Positions 49,410 to 58,511 of a stretch of 64,000 nucleotides of DNA are shown one piece after another. The translations under genes and the position numbers were made by a program. This stretch comes from DASXRC01 sp036506495. GTDB lineage: Bacteria > Actinomycetota > Actinomycetes > Mycobacteriales > Micromonosporaceae. Location of the stretch: contig DASXRQ010000055.1 in the NCBI GenBank assembly GCA_036506495.1, forward strand, positions 1-64,000, read 5' to 3'. Numbering within the stretch: the first letter of the stretch is position 1; every line of letters begins with the position of its first letter. The notes beneath the pieces were generated by a model. The model had not been told where the DNA came from. It searched no databases and saw nothing but the letters and a program-made list of their open reading frames with translations.

Positions 49410-51062
49410 ATGTCCGTTCACGGGTGGAACACCGCTCTGGTGCTCGGTGGAATCAGGTCCGGCAAGTCCGAGTTCGCCGAATCGCTGCTTGCGGACGCCC
49501 CACTCGTACGGTATGTCGCAACTAGCTTGTCGCCGGACGGCGATCCGGAGTGGTTGGCCCGGCTGGCCGCGCACCGGGAACGCCGCGACGCGGGCTGGAC
49601 CACCGAGGAGATCGGCGACGACCCGGACCGACTCGCGCGCCTGGTCGCCGACGCGAAGCCCGACGAGGCGCTGCTCGTCGACGACCTGGGCGGCTGGGCC
49701 ACCGCGCTGCTCGGCCGCGACACCGCCGACCAGGCGGTCGAGGCACTGGCCGCGGCGGTCCGCGAGTGCGTCGCCCGCCTCGTGCTCGTCAGCCCCGAAG
49801 TGGGCCTGTCGGTGGTCCCCGCCACACCGGTCGGCCGGGCGTTCGCCGACCTGGTCGGGTCGGCGAACCGGGAGATCGCCGCGGCCTGCGACGCGGTCGT
49901 GCTGGTGGTGGCCGGCCAGCCGACCTGGCTCAAGGGGACGCCGGGGACGCTCTCGCGCGCCGCCCGCAGACGGCCGGAGGTCGTCACTCCGGCGCCGACA
50001 GATATTGAAGCCGGAGTGGAGATCGAATCGAGTATCGAACTTCCCATGCCCGACGAGGATGCCGGCGCGGCCGCCACCGAACGCCTGGCCACCCTCGACA
50101 TCACCGGAGCCGGGCTGGGCGTGCTCGATCGCGTGGTGACGTTCGCCGCGCGCACCCAGGCGAACGCGATCCCCGAGCCCTGGCGGGAGGTCCGCGTGCT
50201 GCTCGTGCGCGGCGACCACGAGGGTGGGGCGTCCGCCGGGGCGCTGCCCGAGGAGTCGGCCCGACGCGCGGCGGACGCCCGCGCCGGCGGAGGTTCGCTC
50301 GCGACGCTCGCCGCGGACGCCGGGGCGAGTCTGCAGGTCGTGGACGCGCCGACCGCGGCCGCGATCGAGAACGGTCCGGCGCTGACCGCGGACGAGGTGG
50401 ACTCGGCGCTGCGGTACGGCTGGCGGCTGGCCGAGGACGCGGTCGACGGCGGGGTCGACCTGATCGTCCTCGCCGCGTGCGGCGCCGGCACCGACGTCGC
50501 GGCGGCCGCGGTGCTGGGAGCGATCAGCGGAGCGGAGGTGCCGGCCGTGCTCGGCCGGGTGATGGGCGCCGACGGCCGGATCGACGACAACGCCTGGATG
50601 GTCCGCTGCGCTGCGGCCCGGGACGCCCTGCACCGGATCCGCTCCGGCCCTCGCGGACCGCGCGACGTGCTGGCCGAGCTGGCCGGCGGCGACGTCGCGA
50701 TCGCGCTCGGCGTCCTGCTCGGAGCGGCCTCGCGGCGCACGCCGGTGCTGGTGGACGGGCCGGTCGGCGTCGCAGCCGGCCTCATCAGCCGCGATCTCGG
50801 CGGCCAGGCGCGGCACTGGTGCCTGCTGCCGGACCACGGCCGGCACCCCGGCGTGCGCCTCGCCGCCGAGGTGCTCGGCCTCGACCCACTGCTCGACCTG
50901 CGCCTCGACCTCGGCGAGGGCGCGACCTCGCTCGCCGCGCTGCCGCTGCTGCGATCGGCCCTGACGCTCGCCAGCACGCTGCCGGTCCGAGCCGAGCCTG
51001 CCGGGACCGAGCCGGCCGGAACCGAGCCGGCCGGAACCGAGCCGGCTGGCTCGGGTGGCTGA
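49410..51062 (+). CDS. cobU: CobU-CobT fusion (cobinamide kinase/guanylyltransferase plus CobT-like domain)
   Basis: Fusion of 550 aa in cobalamin nucleotide-loop assembly. Residues 1-180 are CobU-like: P-loop LVLGGIRSGKSEFAESLL, the His in RLAAHRERRDAGW that accepts GMP in CobU, and LLVDDLGGWATALL. Residues about 205-530 resemble CobT, which joins dimethylbenzimidazole to a ribose phosphate donor. LLDLRLDLGEGATSLA keeps the catalytic-Glu region, but the usual EMGIGNT loop reads LAACGAGTDVA. The C-terminus ends in a repeated PAGTE tail (15-base repeats, 50996-51055). cobS overlaps by eight bases. Confidence 0.88.
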   Translation: MSVHGWNTALVLGGIRSGKSEFAESLLADAPLVRYVATSLSPDGDPEWLARLAAHRERRDAGWTTEEIGDDPDRLARLVADAKPDEALLVDDLGGWATALLGRDTADQAVEALAAAVRECVARLVLVSPEVGLSVVPATPVGRAFADLVGSANREIAAACDAVVLVVAGQPTWLKGTPGTLSRAARRRPEVVTPAPTDIEAGVEIESSIELPMPDEDAGAAATERLATLDITGAGLGVLDRVVTFAARTQANAIPEPWREVRVLLVRGDHEGGASAGALPEESARRAADARAGGGSLATLAADAGASLQVVDAPTAAAIENGPALTADEVDSALRYGWRLAEDAVDGGVDLIVLAACGAGTDVAAAAVLGAISGAEVPAVLGRVMGADGRIDDNAWMVRCAAARDALHRIRSGPRGPRDVLAELAGGDVAIALGVLLGAASRRTPVLVDGPVGVAAGLISRDLGGQARHWCLLPDHGRHPGVRLAAEVLGLDPLLDLRLDLGEGATSLAALPLLRSALTLASTLPVRAEPAGTEPAGTEPAGTEPAGSGG

Positions 51063-51828
51063 CCGCCGGCTGGTCGCCGGGGCGCGGTTGGCGCTCACCA
51101 CGTTCACGGTCGCGCCGGTTCGGCCAGCTCGGGTCGATCGAGCGGTCGCCGGGGTGGCGATGGCGCTGGCACCCGCCGTCGGGGCGCTGCTCGGTCTCGT
51201 TCTCGGCGGCGTCCTGGTGGGGCTGGACGCGATATCCACTCCCCCCCTGGTCGCGGCGGCGGCCACGGTCGCGCTGGGTGTACTGCTCACCCGAGGCCTG
51301 CACCTGGACGGGCTCGCCGACACCGTGGACGCGCTCGGCTCGTACCGCGACCCCGACGCCGCGCTCGCCATCATGAGGCGCCCCGACATCGGACCGTTCG
51401 GCGTCGCGTCGATCGTCCTGGTCCTGCTGGCGCAGGCGGCCGCGGTCGCCGCGCTGACCGGCCGAGGCTCCGCGGCCGCGCTGGCCGGCGTCGTGGCCGC
51501 CACCGCGGCGGGCCGGCTCGCGGCGGGCTGGGCGTGCCGGCGCGGCGTACCACCCGCGCGGCCGGACGGGCTCGGCGCGCTCGTCGCCGGCACGGTCGGC
51601 GCACCCGCGTTGACCGTGGGCACGGCCGCCGTCGTGCTGCTGGCCGCGCCGGCCGTGCCGGGCCGGCCGTGGCAGGGGCCGGTCGTCGTCCTGGCCGCAC
51701 TGGCCCTCGCCGGCCTTCTGGTCCGGCATGCGGTACGCCGATTGCGCGGCATCACCGGCGACGTGCTCGGCGCGGTCGTCGAGGCGACCACGACGCTGGC
51801 GTACCTCGGACTGGTCCTCGGCGGTTGA
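51055..51828 (+). CDS. cobS: Adenosylcobinamide-GDP ribazoletransferase
   Basis: CobS, 257 aa, an integral membrane enzyme joining alpha-ribazole to adenosylcobinamide-GDP, the last step of cobalamin synthesis. The family signature is LTRGLHLDGLADTVDALGSY near residue 80, then RRPDIGPFGV. Several Ala/Val-rich membrane segments follow. The GTG at 51055 overlaps the CobU-CobT stop, so the genes are coupled. It is convergent with gcvT after 18 bases. Confidence 0.92.
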   Translation: MADRRLVAGARLALTTFTVAPVRPARVDRAVAGVAMALAPAVGALLGLVLGGVLVGLDAISTPPLVAAAATVALGVLLTRGLHLDGLADTVDALGSYRDPDAALAIMRRPDIGPFGVASIVLVLLAQAAAVAALTGRGSAAALAGVVAATAAGRLAAGWACRRGVPPARPDGLGALVAGTVGAPALTVGTAAVVLLAAPAVPGRPWQGPVVVLAALALAGLLVRHAVRRLRGITGDVLGAVVEATTTLAYLGLVLGG

Positions 51829-51846
51829 CCGCCGGCGGCGGTCGGG

Positions 51847-52983
51847 CTAGCGCACCGACGGCGTCACGAAAGGCGGCTTGACCACGCGCATGGCGGCCCG
51901 CCGGCCGCGCACGTCGACCTCGACCGTCGCGCCCTCGCCGAGGCCGGCGGACGTGTCCAGCAGCGCGAGCGCAATGCCGAGCTTCCTCGTCGGCGAGAAC
52001 GTGCCGCTGGTGATCTCGCCGACGCGCGCTTCGCCGGCGTACACCTGCATGTGTGGCCGGGGGATCGCCCGGTCGACCGCCTCGAGCCCCCACAGCGTGC
52101 GGCGTGGGCCGGCAGCCCTCTCGGCCAGCAGCGCCTCCCGGCCCCAGAACGCCGGCTTCTGCCAGCCGACGGCCCAGCCCGCCCGGGCCTGCACCGGCGT
52201 GATGTCCGGCGAGAGGTCCTGCCCATGCAGCGGGTAGCCCATCTCCGTGCGCAGCGTGTCGCGCGCGCCGAGGCCACAGGCCCGGATCCCGTACGGCTCG
52301 CCGGCGGCGAGCACCGCATCCCACACCGCAACCGCGTCGGCTGCCGGCACCACAAGCTCGTACCCGTGCTCGCCGGTGTAGCCGGTTCGGCAGACGGTCA
52401 GCCCGACCCCATCCAGCGAGGCCTCGGCGAAGGACATGTACTCGTGCTCGCTCGGCAGGTCCAGCTGGGCGACCACGTCGGCCGACCGCGGACCCTGCAC
52501 GGCCAGCACGGCGTACGCCCGGTGCTCGTTCGCGACCGCGACGCCATCCGGCGCGGCGGCGGACAGGCGCCGCACGACCTCGGTCGTGTTGGCCGCGTTT
52601 GGGATGAGGAACATGTGGTCGTCGGCGTACAGGTACGCGATGATGTCGTCGATCACACCACCGGTGGCGTCGTCGCAGCAGAGCGTGTACTGCGCCTTGC
52701 CCGGCTTGATCCTGTTGAGGTCGTTGGTGAGGCAGGCGTTGACGAAATCCGCGGCGCCCGGGCCGGTGACGCGCGCCTTGCCCAGATGCGAGACGTCGAA
52801 TACGCCCACGGCCGCGCGCACCGCCGCGTGCTCCTTGAGCACCCCGCCGCCGGCGTACTCGAGCGGCATGTCCCATCCGCCGAAACCGGCGAACTTCGCA
52901 CCGAGCGCCTCATGCCGCTCGTGCAGCGGGGATCGAAGCAGCTCATCGGTGTGGCCGGCCGCGGCCGCAGGCACGTCGGTCAT
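51847..52983 (-). CDS. gcvT: Glycine cleavage system T protein (aminomethyltransferase)
   Basis: GcvT, 378 aa, transfers the methylene group from the lipoyl-bound intermediate on H protein to tetrahydrofolate. Markers are GAKFAGFGGWDMPLEYAGG, VFDVSHLGKARVTGPGA, CRTGYTGEHGYELVVPA and LGARDTLRTEMGYPLHGQD. The ATG at 52983 has a -10 (TAAGTT) seven bases upstream on the minus strand, arguing for a leaderless start; the frame to 53616 is a shadow of pepA. The gene matches Rv2211c and, as a lipoate-dependent function, fits the nearby lip genes. Confidence 0.94.
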   Translation of the reverse strand: MTDVPAAAAGHTDELLRSPLHERHEALGAKFAGFGGWDMPLEYAGGGVLKEHAAVRAAVGVFDVSHLGKARVTGPGAADFVNACLTNDLNRIKPGKAQYTLCCDDATGGVIDDIIAYLYADDHMFLIPNAANTTEVVRRLSAAAPDGVAVANEHRAYAVLAVQGPRSADVVAQLDLPSEHEYMSFAEASLDGVGLTVCRTGYTGEHGYELVVPAADAVAVWDAVLAAGEPYGIRACGLGARDTLRTEMGYPLHGQDLSPDITPVQARAGWAVGWQKPAFWGREALLAERAAGPRRTLWGLEAVDRAIPRPHMQVYAGEARVGEITSGTFSPTRKLGIALALLDTSAGLGEGATVEVDVRGRRAAMRVVKPPFVTPSVR

Positions 52984-52990
52984 GGGTGGC

Positions 52991-52996
52991 AACTTA
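52991..52996 (-). promoter_or_regulatory. -10 hexamer for leaderless gcvT
   Basis: TAAGTT on the minus strand is followed by seven bases and then the ATG of gcvT. No glycine riboswitch is present in the short gap. Confidence 0.5.
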
Positions 52997-53016
52997 CCCC
53001 GGCCTGACGACGTGGT

Positions 53017-53022
53017 TAGCAT
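53017..53022 (+). promoter_or_regulatory. Candidate -10 for pepA
   Basis: TAGCAT lies 69 bases before the pepA GTG, with TTACCC 17 bases further upstream as a weak -35. Confidence 0.4.
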
Positions 53023-53091
53023 CGGCGGGCGACCCACCATCGCCCCGCCGCGGCCTCGTCGCGGTCGGCAAGCCGAAGTCGGAGATGACGC

Positions 53092-54657
53092 GTGACTGCG
53101 CCAGCCACCAAGCCCACGACCCTCACCCTGGTCGACACCGACCCCGCCGAGCTCACCGTCGACGCTGTCGTCATCGGCGTGCACAGCCAGGACGGTGAGG
53201 GCACCGGTCCGCTGCTGCTCGCGTCCGGGGCGGAAAGCATCGCCGCCGCGTTCGACGGGCGGCTCACCGAGACTCTGGCCCTCCTCGGCGCCACCGGAGC
53301 ACCCGGGGAGGTGACCAAGCTGGCGACACTCGGCACGGTGACCGCCCCGCTGGTGACCGCCGTGGGACTGGGCCCGGAGCCGACCGGCGCCGCGCCCGCC
53401 CCGGAGGCGCTGCGCCGCGCGGCCGGTGCCGTGGTACGCGCGCTGGCCGGCTCGGCGTCGGTCGCGCTCGCCCTGCCCGTGCCCGACGACGAGGACGCCC
53501 CGGCCGCGTTGCGTGCCGTCGCCGAGGGCTCGCTGCTGGGGGCGTACCGGTTCGCGGGGTACAAGACGAAGCCGCAGCCGGGCCGGCGGGAGCCGGTCGG
53601 ATCGGTGGCGGTGCACGTGCCGGACGCGCAGGACGCCGCGGCCCGTACCGAGATCGAGCGGGCCGTCGTGGTCGCGGCGGCGGTGACCCGCACCCGGGAC
53701 TGGGTGAACACGGCCCCGAATGACCTGCGCCCGCCGGCGTTCGCCGACGCCGTGGCGGCGGCCGCGACCGAGGCCGGCCTCGATGTCGAGGTGCTCGACG
53801 AGAAGGAGCTGCGCGAGGGCGGGTACGGCGGCATCGTCGCGGTCGGGCAGGGTTCCGAGGCGCCGCCGCGGCTGGTCCGCATCGCGTACACGCCGGCCGG
53901 TTTCGCGGAACCCGGGCGGCGCGTCGCGCTCGTGGGCAAGGGCATCACGTTCGACACCGGCGGTGTGTCCATCAAGCCGGCGCAGGGCATGTGGGAGATG
54001 AAGTCGGACATGGCGGGCGCGGCCGCGGTCGCCGCGACGATGCTGGCCGTCGCTGCCCTCAGACCGCCGGTTCCGGTGACCGCGTACCTACCGATGGCGG
54101 AGAACATGCCGTCCGGCTCGGCGTACCGACCGGGCGACGTCGTGACCATGTACAACGGCAAGCGGGTCGAGGTGCTCAACACGGATGCCGAAGGGCGGAT
54201 GATCCTCGGTGACGCGATCGCCCGCGCCTGCGCGGACGGCTGCGACTACCTGCTGGAGACCTCGACGCTCACCGGTGGCCAGGTCGTCGCGCTTGGCAAG
54301 CGGGTCGCCGGGGTGATGGGCACGGCCGAGCTGTGCGAGCGGGTCAAGGCCGTAGGCGAGGCGGTCGGCGAGCCGGCGTGGCCGATGCCGCTGCCGGAGG
54401 ACGTCCGCAAGGGCATGGACTCCGAGGTCGCGGACATCTCCCAGGTCAACGCCGGAATGGACCGCGCCGGCCATATGCTGCAGGGCGGAGTGTTCCTGCG
54501 CGAGTTCGTCGCCGACGACGTCGCCTGGGCGCACATTGACATCGCCGGGCCCAGCTACCACGCGGGCGAGCCGACCGGTTACTGGGCGAAGGGCGGCACC
54601 GGCGTACCGGTCCGCACCCTGCTCAGCCTCATCGACGACATCGCCGCCAAAGGCTAG
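53092..54657 (+). CDS. pepA: Leucyl aminopeptidase (M17)
   Basis: Dinuclear-metal aminopeptidase of 521 aa that removes N-terminal residues, cytoplasmic. The C-terminal catalytic domain has LVGKGITFDTGGVSIKP near residue 281, the metal-binding EMKSDMAGAAAV and the signature NTDAEGRMILGDAIA near 362. The N-terminal domain (1-170) is the variable macro-like part. GTG at 53092 is used. Rv2213 (pepB) is the positional match. It is convergent with a small gene after 12 bases. Confidence 0.93.
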   Translation: MTAPATKPTTLTLVDTDPAELTVDAVVIGVHSQDGEGTGPLLLASGAESIAAAFDGRLTETLALLGATGAPGEVTKLATLGTVTAPLVTAVGLGPEPTGAAPAPEALRRAAGAVVRALAGSASVALALPVPDDEDAPAALRAVAEGSLLGAYRFAGYKTKPQPGRREPVGSVAVHVPDAQDAAARTEIERAVVVAAAVTRTRDWVNTAPNDLRPPAFADAVAAAATEAGLDVEVLDEKELREGGYGGIVAVGQGSEAPPRLVRIAYTPAGFAEPGRRVALVGKGITFDTGGVSIKPAQGMWEMKSDMAGAAAVAATMLAVAALRPPVPVTAYLPMAENMPSGSAYRPGDVVTMYNGKRVEVLNTDAEGRMILGDAIARACADGCDYLLETSTLTGGQVVALGKRVAGVMGTAELCERVKAVGEAVGEPAWPMPLPEDVRKGMDSEVADISQVNAGMDRAGHMLQGGVFLREFVADDVAWAHIDIAGPSYHAGEPTGYWAKGGTGVPVRTLLSLIDDIAAKG

Positions 54658-54669
54658 CCCGGCCCAAGA

Positions 54670-54999
54670 TCAGTGGGGGTCGCCGGCGCTCTTGCGCCGC
54701 GCGTTGTACTCGCGCATTCGCTGCGGGTACCCGACGAGCGCGACGTCGTACACCGGGATACCCAGGCGGTGTGCCAGCCGGCGCGCACCCTCTGGTCCGT
54801 CGATGCGCCGGCGCGTCCACTCACCGTCGTGCGCGATCAGCATCACGGTGGTGTCGGTGACCGTGGTCCGTGGCTCGATGAACGCCTCGACGCCGCGCCG
54901 CGTACGCACGAACTGCTCAAGATGCTCGATATCGGCACGATTCGCCGGACGGTCTCCGCGACCGCCACCGGCGCGCTTGTGCCGCCGAAACCAGGCCAC
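54670..54999 (-). CDS. Conserved hypothetical actinobacterial protein
   Basis: Protein of about 109 aa. A basic start (WFRRHKRAGGGRGDRPANRA) is followed by a compact domain with FVRTRRGVEAFIEPRTT, VMLIAHDGEWTRRRI and the C-terminal VYDVALVGYPQRMREYNARR. GAGGGGAGGGG before the GTG at 54999 is a good ribosome site and favours this start over the open frame to 55080. It is divergent from lpdA. I recognise the family as common in Actinobacteria but without a known role. Confidence 0.72.
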   Translation of the reverse strand: MAWFRRHKRAGGGRGDRPANRADIEHLEQFVRTRRGVEAFIEPRTTVTDTTVMLIAHDGEWTRRRIDGPEGARRLAHRLGIPVYDVALVGYPQRMREYNARRKSAGDPH

Positions 55000-55183
55000 T
55001 GCCCCTCCCCTCTTCGGTACGATCCGCGCACGTCGGTCGACTGCGGCAAGGGTACGTCCACGGGACGTGTCCTTGGGCACCTCGATGCGCGCCCAGCCTC
55101 CACAAGTGACAAGATGACCGAGGCGGGTGTGCCCGAGTTCCTGGCACGACCCTGGCCAGCATCGACGCGACCTGGGAGTGGAC

Positions 55184-56572
55184 GTGACTGAGGCGAACGG
55201 CGGAACTTTCGACGTAGTCGTGCTGGGGGGTGGTAGCGGCGGCTACGCGACCGCGTTGCGCGCCGCGCAGCTCGACCTGTCGGTCGCGCTGATCGAAAAG
55301 GACAAGGTTGGCGGCACCTGCCTGCACCGCGGCTGCATCCCAACCAAGGCGTTGCTGCACGCCGGTGAGGTCGCGGACCAAACTCGCGAATCGGAGCAGT
55401 TCGGCATCAAGGCTGACCTGGTCGGCATCGACATGGCGGGCGTGAACGCGTACAAGGACGGGGTCGTCGACCGCCTCTACAAGGGTCTGCAGGGCCTGAT
55501 CAAGGCGACGAAGATCACGTACGTAACAGGCGAGGGCCGGCTCGTCGGGCCGACCACGGTCGAGGTCGCCGGCGCCCGGTACGAGGGACGCAACCTCGTC
55601 CTCGCGACCGGCTCGTTCTCGCGTACCCTGCCCGGCCTGGAGATCGACGGCGAGCGAGTGATCACCAGCGAACACGCGCTGACCCTCGATCGGGTGCCGG
55701 CCTCGGCCGTCGTGCTGGGCGGCGGCGTCATCGGCGTCGAGTTCGCCAGCGCGTGGAAGTCGTTCGGCACCGACGTGACGATCGTCGAGGCGCTGCCGCG
55801 GCTGGTCCCGGCGGAGGACGTCGACAGCTCCAAGCAGGTCGAGCGCGCGTTCCGCAAACGCGGCATCAACTTCAAGGTGGGCAAGCCGTTCGAGAAGCTC
55901 GACCGGACCGACAACGGCGTCCGCGTGACCGTCGCCGGCGGCGAGACCATCGAGGCCGAGCTGCTGCTCGTCGCCGTCGGGCGCGGCCCGACGTCCGTCG
56001 ACCTCGGGTACGAGGAGCAGGGCGTCGCGCTGGACCGAGGATTCGTGCCGACCGACGAGCGGCTGCGCACCAACGTGCCCAACGTGTACGCCGTCGGCGA
56101 CATCGTGCCGGGCCTGCAGCTCGCTCACCGCGGCTTCCAGCAGGGCATCTTCGTCGCCGAGGAGATCGGCGGGCTCAACCCGCCCGTGATCGACGAGAAC
56201 GGCATCCCCCGCGTGACGTACTGCGACCCCGAGGTCGCCTCGGTCGGCCTCAACGAGGAGACGGCGCGAGAGCAGTACGGCGCAGACAAGGTCCAGACGT
56301 ACACCTACAACCTCGGCGGCAACGGCAAGAGCCAGATCCTGAAGACCGCGGGCTTCGTGAAGCTGGTCCGGGTCGCCGACGGTCCCGTCGTCGGCGTACA
56401 CATGGTGGGCGCCCGCGTCGGTGAGCTGATCGGCGAGGCTCAGCTGATCTACAACTGGGAGGCGTTCCCCGCCGATGTCGCCCAGCTGGTGCACATGCAC
56501 CCCACCCAGAACGAGGCGCTCGGCGAGGCCCACCTCGCGTTGGCCGGCAAGCCGCTGCACGCCCACGCGTGA
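55184..56572 (+). CDS. lpdA: Dihydrolipoyl dehydrogenase (E3)
   Basis: Flavoprotein disulfide reductase of 462 aa, reoxidising lipoyl groups of 2-oxoacid dehydrogenases and glycine cleavage. FAD motif VVLGGGSGGYATALRAAQL, redox-active Cys46/Cys51 in GGTCLHRGCIPTKAL, NAD motif VVLGGGVIGVEFASAWKSFG and the C-terminal His-Glu pair in MHPTQNEALGEAH. GTG 55184 has GGGAGTGGAC upstream; GTG 55178 is an alternative. The E2 gene follows after 37 bases, with GGAG in its leader. Confidence 0.94.
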   Translation: MTEANGGTFDVVVLGGGSGGYATALRAAQLDLSVALIEKDKVGGTCLHRGCIPTKALLHAGEVADQTRESEQFGIKADLVGIDMAGVNAYKDGVVDRLYKGLQGLIKATKITYVTGEGRLVGPTTVEVAGARYEGRNLVLATGSFSRTLPGLEIDGERVITSEHALTLDRVPASAVVLGGGVIGVEFASAWKSFGTDVTIVEALPRLVPAEDVDSSKQVERAFRKRGINFKVGKPFEKLDRTDNGVRVTVAGGETIEAELLLVAVGRGPTSVDLGYEEQGVALDRGFVPTDERLRTNVPNVYAVGDIVPGLQLAHRGFQQGIFVAEEIGGLNPPVIDENGIPRVTYCDPEVASVGLNEETAREQYGADKVQTYTYNLGGNGKSQILKTAGFVKLVRVADGPVVGVHMVGARVGELIGEAQLIYNWEAFPADVAQLVHMHPTQNEALGEAHLALAGKPLHAHA

Positions 56573-56609
56573 CAGACTGAGCGAGAAGTCCATTAAGGAG
56601 TCTTGAGAG

Positions 56610-58346
56610 ATGCCGGTATCGGTCACCATGCCGCGGCTCGGCGAGAGCGTTACCGAGGGAACCGTCACCCGCTGGCTCAAGCAGGAGGGCGACCGCGTCG
56701 AGGTCGACGAGCCGCTGCTCGAGGTCTCCACCGACAAGGTCGACACTGAGATCCCCTCGCCCGCCGCGGGCGTACTCAGCAAGATAGTCGTGGCCGAGGA
56801 CGAGACGGCCGAGGTCGGCAGCGAGCTCGCGATCATCGCCGGCGACGGCGAGGCCACCGGCACACCGGCCGAGGCGGCGCCCGCGCCGCCCGCCCAGGCT
56901 GAGGCCGAGGCCGAGGCCGCGCCCGAGCCCGTACAGGCCGAGGCCGCGCCCGAGCCCGTACAGGCCGAGCCCGCGCCGCCCGCCCAGGCGGCGGGCGGCG
57001 AGTCCACGGTCGTACGCATGCCCGCGCTCGGAGAGAGCGTCACCGAGGGTACGGTGACCCGCTGGCTCAAGCAGGTGGGCGACGCGGTCGAGGTCGACGA
57101 GCCGCTGCTCGAGGTCTCCACGGACAAGGTGGATACGGAGATCCCGTCCCCGGTCGCGGGCACGGTCCTCGAGATCAAGGTGCCCGAGGACGACACCGCC
57201 GCGGTCGGCGCCGAGCTTGCCGTGATCGGGGCGTCGGGCGGCGCTGCCGCCGCACCCGCAGAGGCGGCCGAGGCTCCGGCGGCTGAGGCTCCACCGGCCG
57301 AGGCTCCACCGGCCGAGGCGCAGCCCGCCCCAACCTCGCCGGCCCCGCAGCCGCCCGCCCAGGCCGCGCCGGCGCGGGCGGCGCAGGCGAACGGCGAGGA
57401 CGTCGCCGGCTACGTGACCCCGCTCGTCCGCAAGCTCGCGAGCGAGCACGGCGTGGACCTGAGCACGGTCTCGGGCACCGGCGTCGGTGGCCGCATCCGC
57501 AAGCAGGACGTCCTCGAGGCGGCCGAGAAGGCCAAGGCGGCCGCCGCGGCGCAGGCCCAGCCGGCGCCCGCCCCGACCCAGGCCGCGCCCGCCCCGGTGG
57601 CCAGGCCCGCACCGAGCCCGCTGCGGGGGCGTACCGAGAAGTTGTCCCGCACCCGGGCCCTCATAGCCCGCCGCATGGTGGAGTCGCTGCAGGTTTCCGC
57701 GCAGTTGACCACGGTGGTCGAGGTGGACGTCACCCGGATCGCCCGGCTGCGCAACCAGGCGAAGAACCGGTTCCTGGAGCGCCACGGCGTGAAGCTGTCG
57801 TTCCTGCCGTTCTTCGCACTCGCCGCGGTCGAGGCGCTGCGCGCACACCCGAACGTGAACGCCTCCATCGACATGGAGGCGGGAACCGTCACGTACCACG
57901 ACGCCGAGCACCTCGGCATGGCCGTGGACACCGAGCGCGGCCTGCTCGTGCCGGTCATCCGGGACGCGGGCGACCTCAACCTCGCAGGCATGGCCAAGCG
58001 GATCGCGGACGTCGCGGAGCGCACCCGCACCAACAAGATCAATCCGGACGAGCTGTCGGGCGGGACGTTCACGCTGACCAACACCGGCAGCCGAGGCGCG
58101 CTCCTCGACACGCCCATCATCAACCAGCCGCAGGTCGCGATCCTCGGCACCGGCGCGGTCGTCAGGCGCGCCGCCGTGGTGGACGACCCCAACCTCGGCG
58201 AGATCATCGTGCCGCGCTCGATGATGTTCCTCGCGCTGTCGTACGACCACCGGCTCGTCGATGGCGCGGACGCCGCGCGTTTCCTCGCCACCATCAAGGA
58301 GCGCCTCGAGGGCGGCAACTTCGAGGCCGAGCTGGGGCTGGGCTGA
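56610..58346 (+). CDS. sucB: 2-oxoacid dehydrogenase E2 (dihydrolipoamide acyltransferase)
   Basis: E2 subunit of 578 aa. Two lipoyl domains (residues about 1-78 and 132-208) each carry the lipoylated Lys in EVSTDKVDTEIPSP. Ala/Pro/Glu-rich linkers follow, the first with a 27-base direct repeat (56912-56966). A peripheral-subunit-binding domain (VTPLVRKLASEHGVDL, near 270) precedes the catalytic domain with SYDHRLVDGADAARFL near 545. Rv2215 (DlaT) is the counterpart, which there serves pyruvate dehydrogenase and peroxynitrite reductase; succinyl versus acetyl specificity is not settled here. It depends on LipB/LipA encoded downstream. Confidence 0.92.
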   Translation: MPVSVTMPRLGESVTEGTVTRWLKQEGDRVEVDEPLLEVSTDKVDTEIPSPAAGVLSKIVVAEDETAEVGSELAIIAGDGEATGTPAEAAPAPPAQAEAEAEAAPEPVQAEAAPEPVQAEPAPPAQAAGGESTVVRMPALGESVTEGTVTRWLKQVGDAVEVDEPLLEVSTDKVDTEIPSPVAGTVLEIKVPEDDTAAVGAELAVIGASGGAAAAPAEAAEAPAAEAPPAEAPPAEAQPAPTSPAPQPPAQAAPARAAQANGEDVAGYVTPLVRKLASEHGVDLSTVSGTGVGGRIRKQDVLEAAEKAKAAAAAQAQPAPAPTQAAPAPVARPAPSPLRGRTEKLSRTRALIARRMVESLQVSAQLTTVVEVDVTRIARLRNQAKNRFLERHGVKLSFLPFFALAAVEALRAHPNVNASIDMEAGTVTYHDAEHLGMAVDTERGLLVPVIRDAGDLNLAGMAKRIADVAERTRTNKINPDELSGGTFTLTNTGSRGALLDTPIINQPQVAILGTGAVVRRAAVVDDPNLGEIIVPRSMMFLALSYDHRLVDGADAARFLATIKERLEGGNFEAELGLG

Positions 58347-58376
58347 CCTGCCGGAGCCCGGCACTATCTCGCAGGC

Positions 58377-58450
58377 ACCTACGAGACCTGAGTCACATAT
58401 GGATCGAGCGCGGGCGCGGCCGATTCATATCTGACTCAGGTCTCGTAGGT
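58377..58450. repeat. Long inverted repeat (CCTACGAG...GATCG family), copy 2
   Basis: Arms 58377-58406 and 58421-58450 match at 28 of 30 positions, with a 14-base loop. Ends read ACCTACGAGACCTGAGTCA. It lies 30 bases after the E2 stop. It shares CCTACGAG, TGAGTCA and ATGGATCG with the inverted repeat at 28391-28482, 30 kb away. It may terminate the lpdA-E2 transcript; there is no T tract. Confidence 0.85.
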
Positions 58451-58511
58451 CCCAACCACATACGTCCCGGTGCCGCACGAGCGACGCCCAGCAGATGCGG
58501 AGGATGAGTGC

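Noticed and set aside
50996..51055. CRISPR-like short repeats at the CobT end
   Set aside because: These are 15-base in-frame tandem repeats coding PAGTE, without spacers.
49191..51791. 866-codon minus-strand frame opposite CobU-CobT and CobS
   Set aside because: Antisense shadow; the plus strand carries recognisable cobalamin enzymes.
52984..53091. Glycine riboswitch before gcvT
   Set aside because: The gap is short and the -10 is seven bases from the start, leaving no leader RNA.
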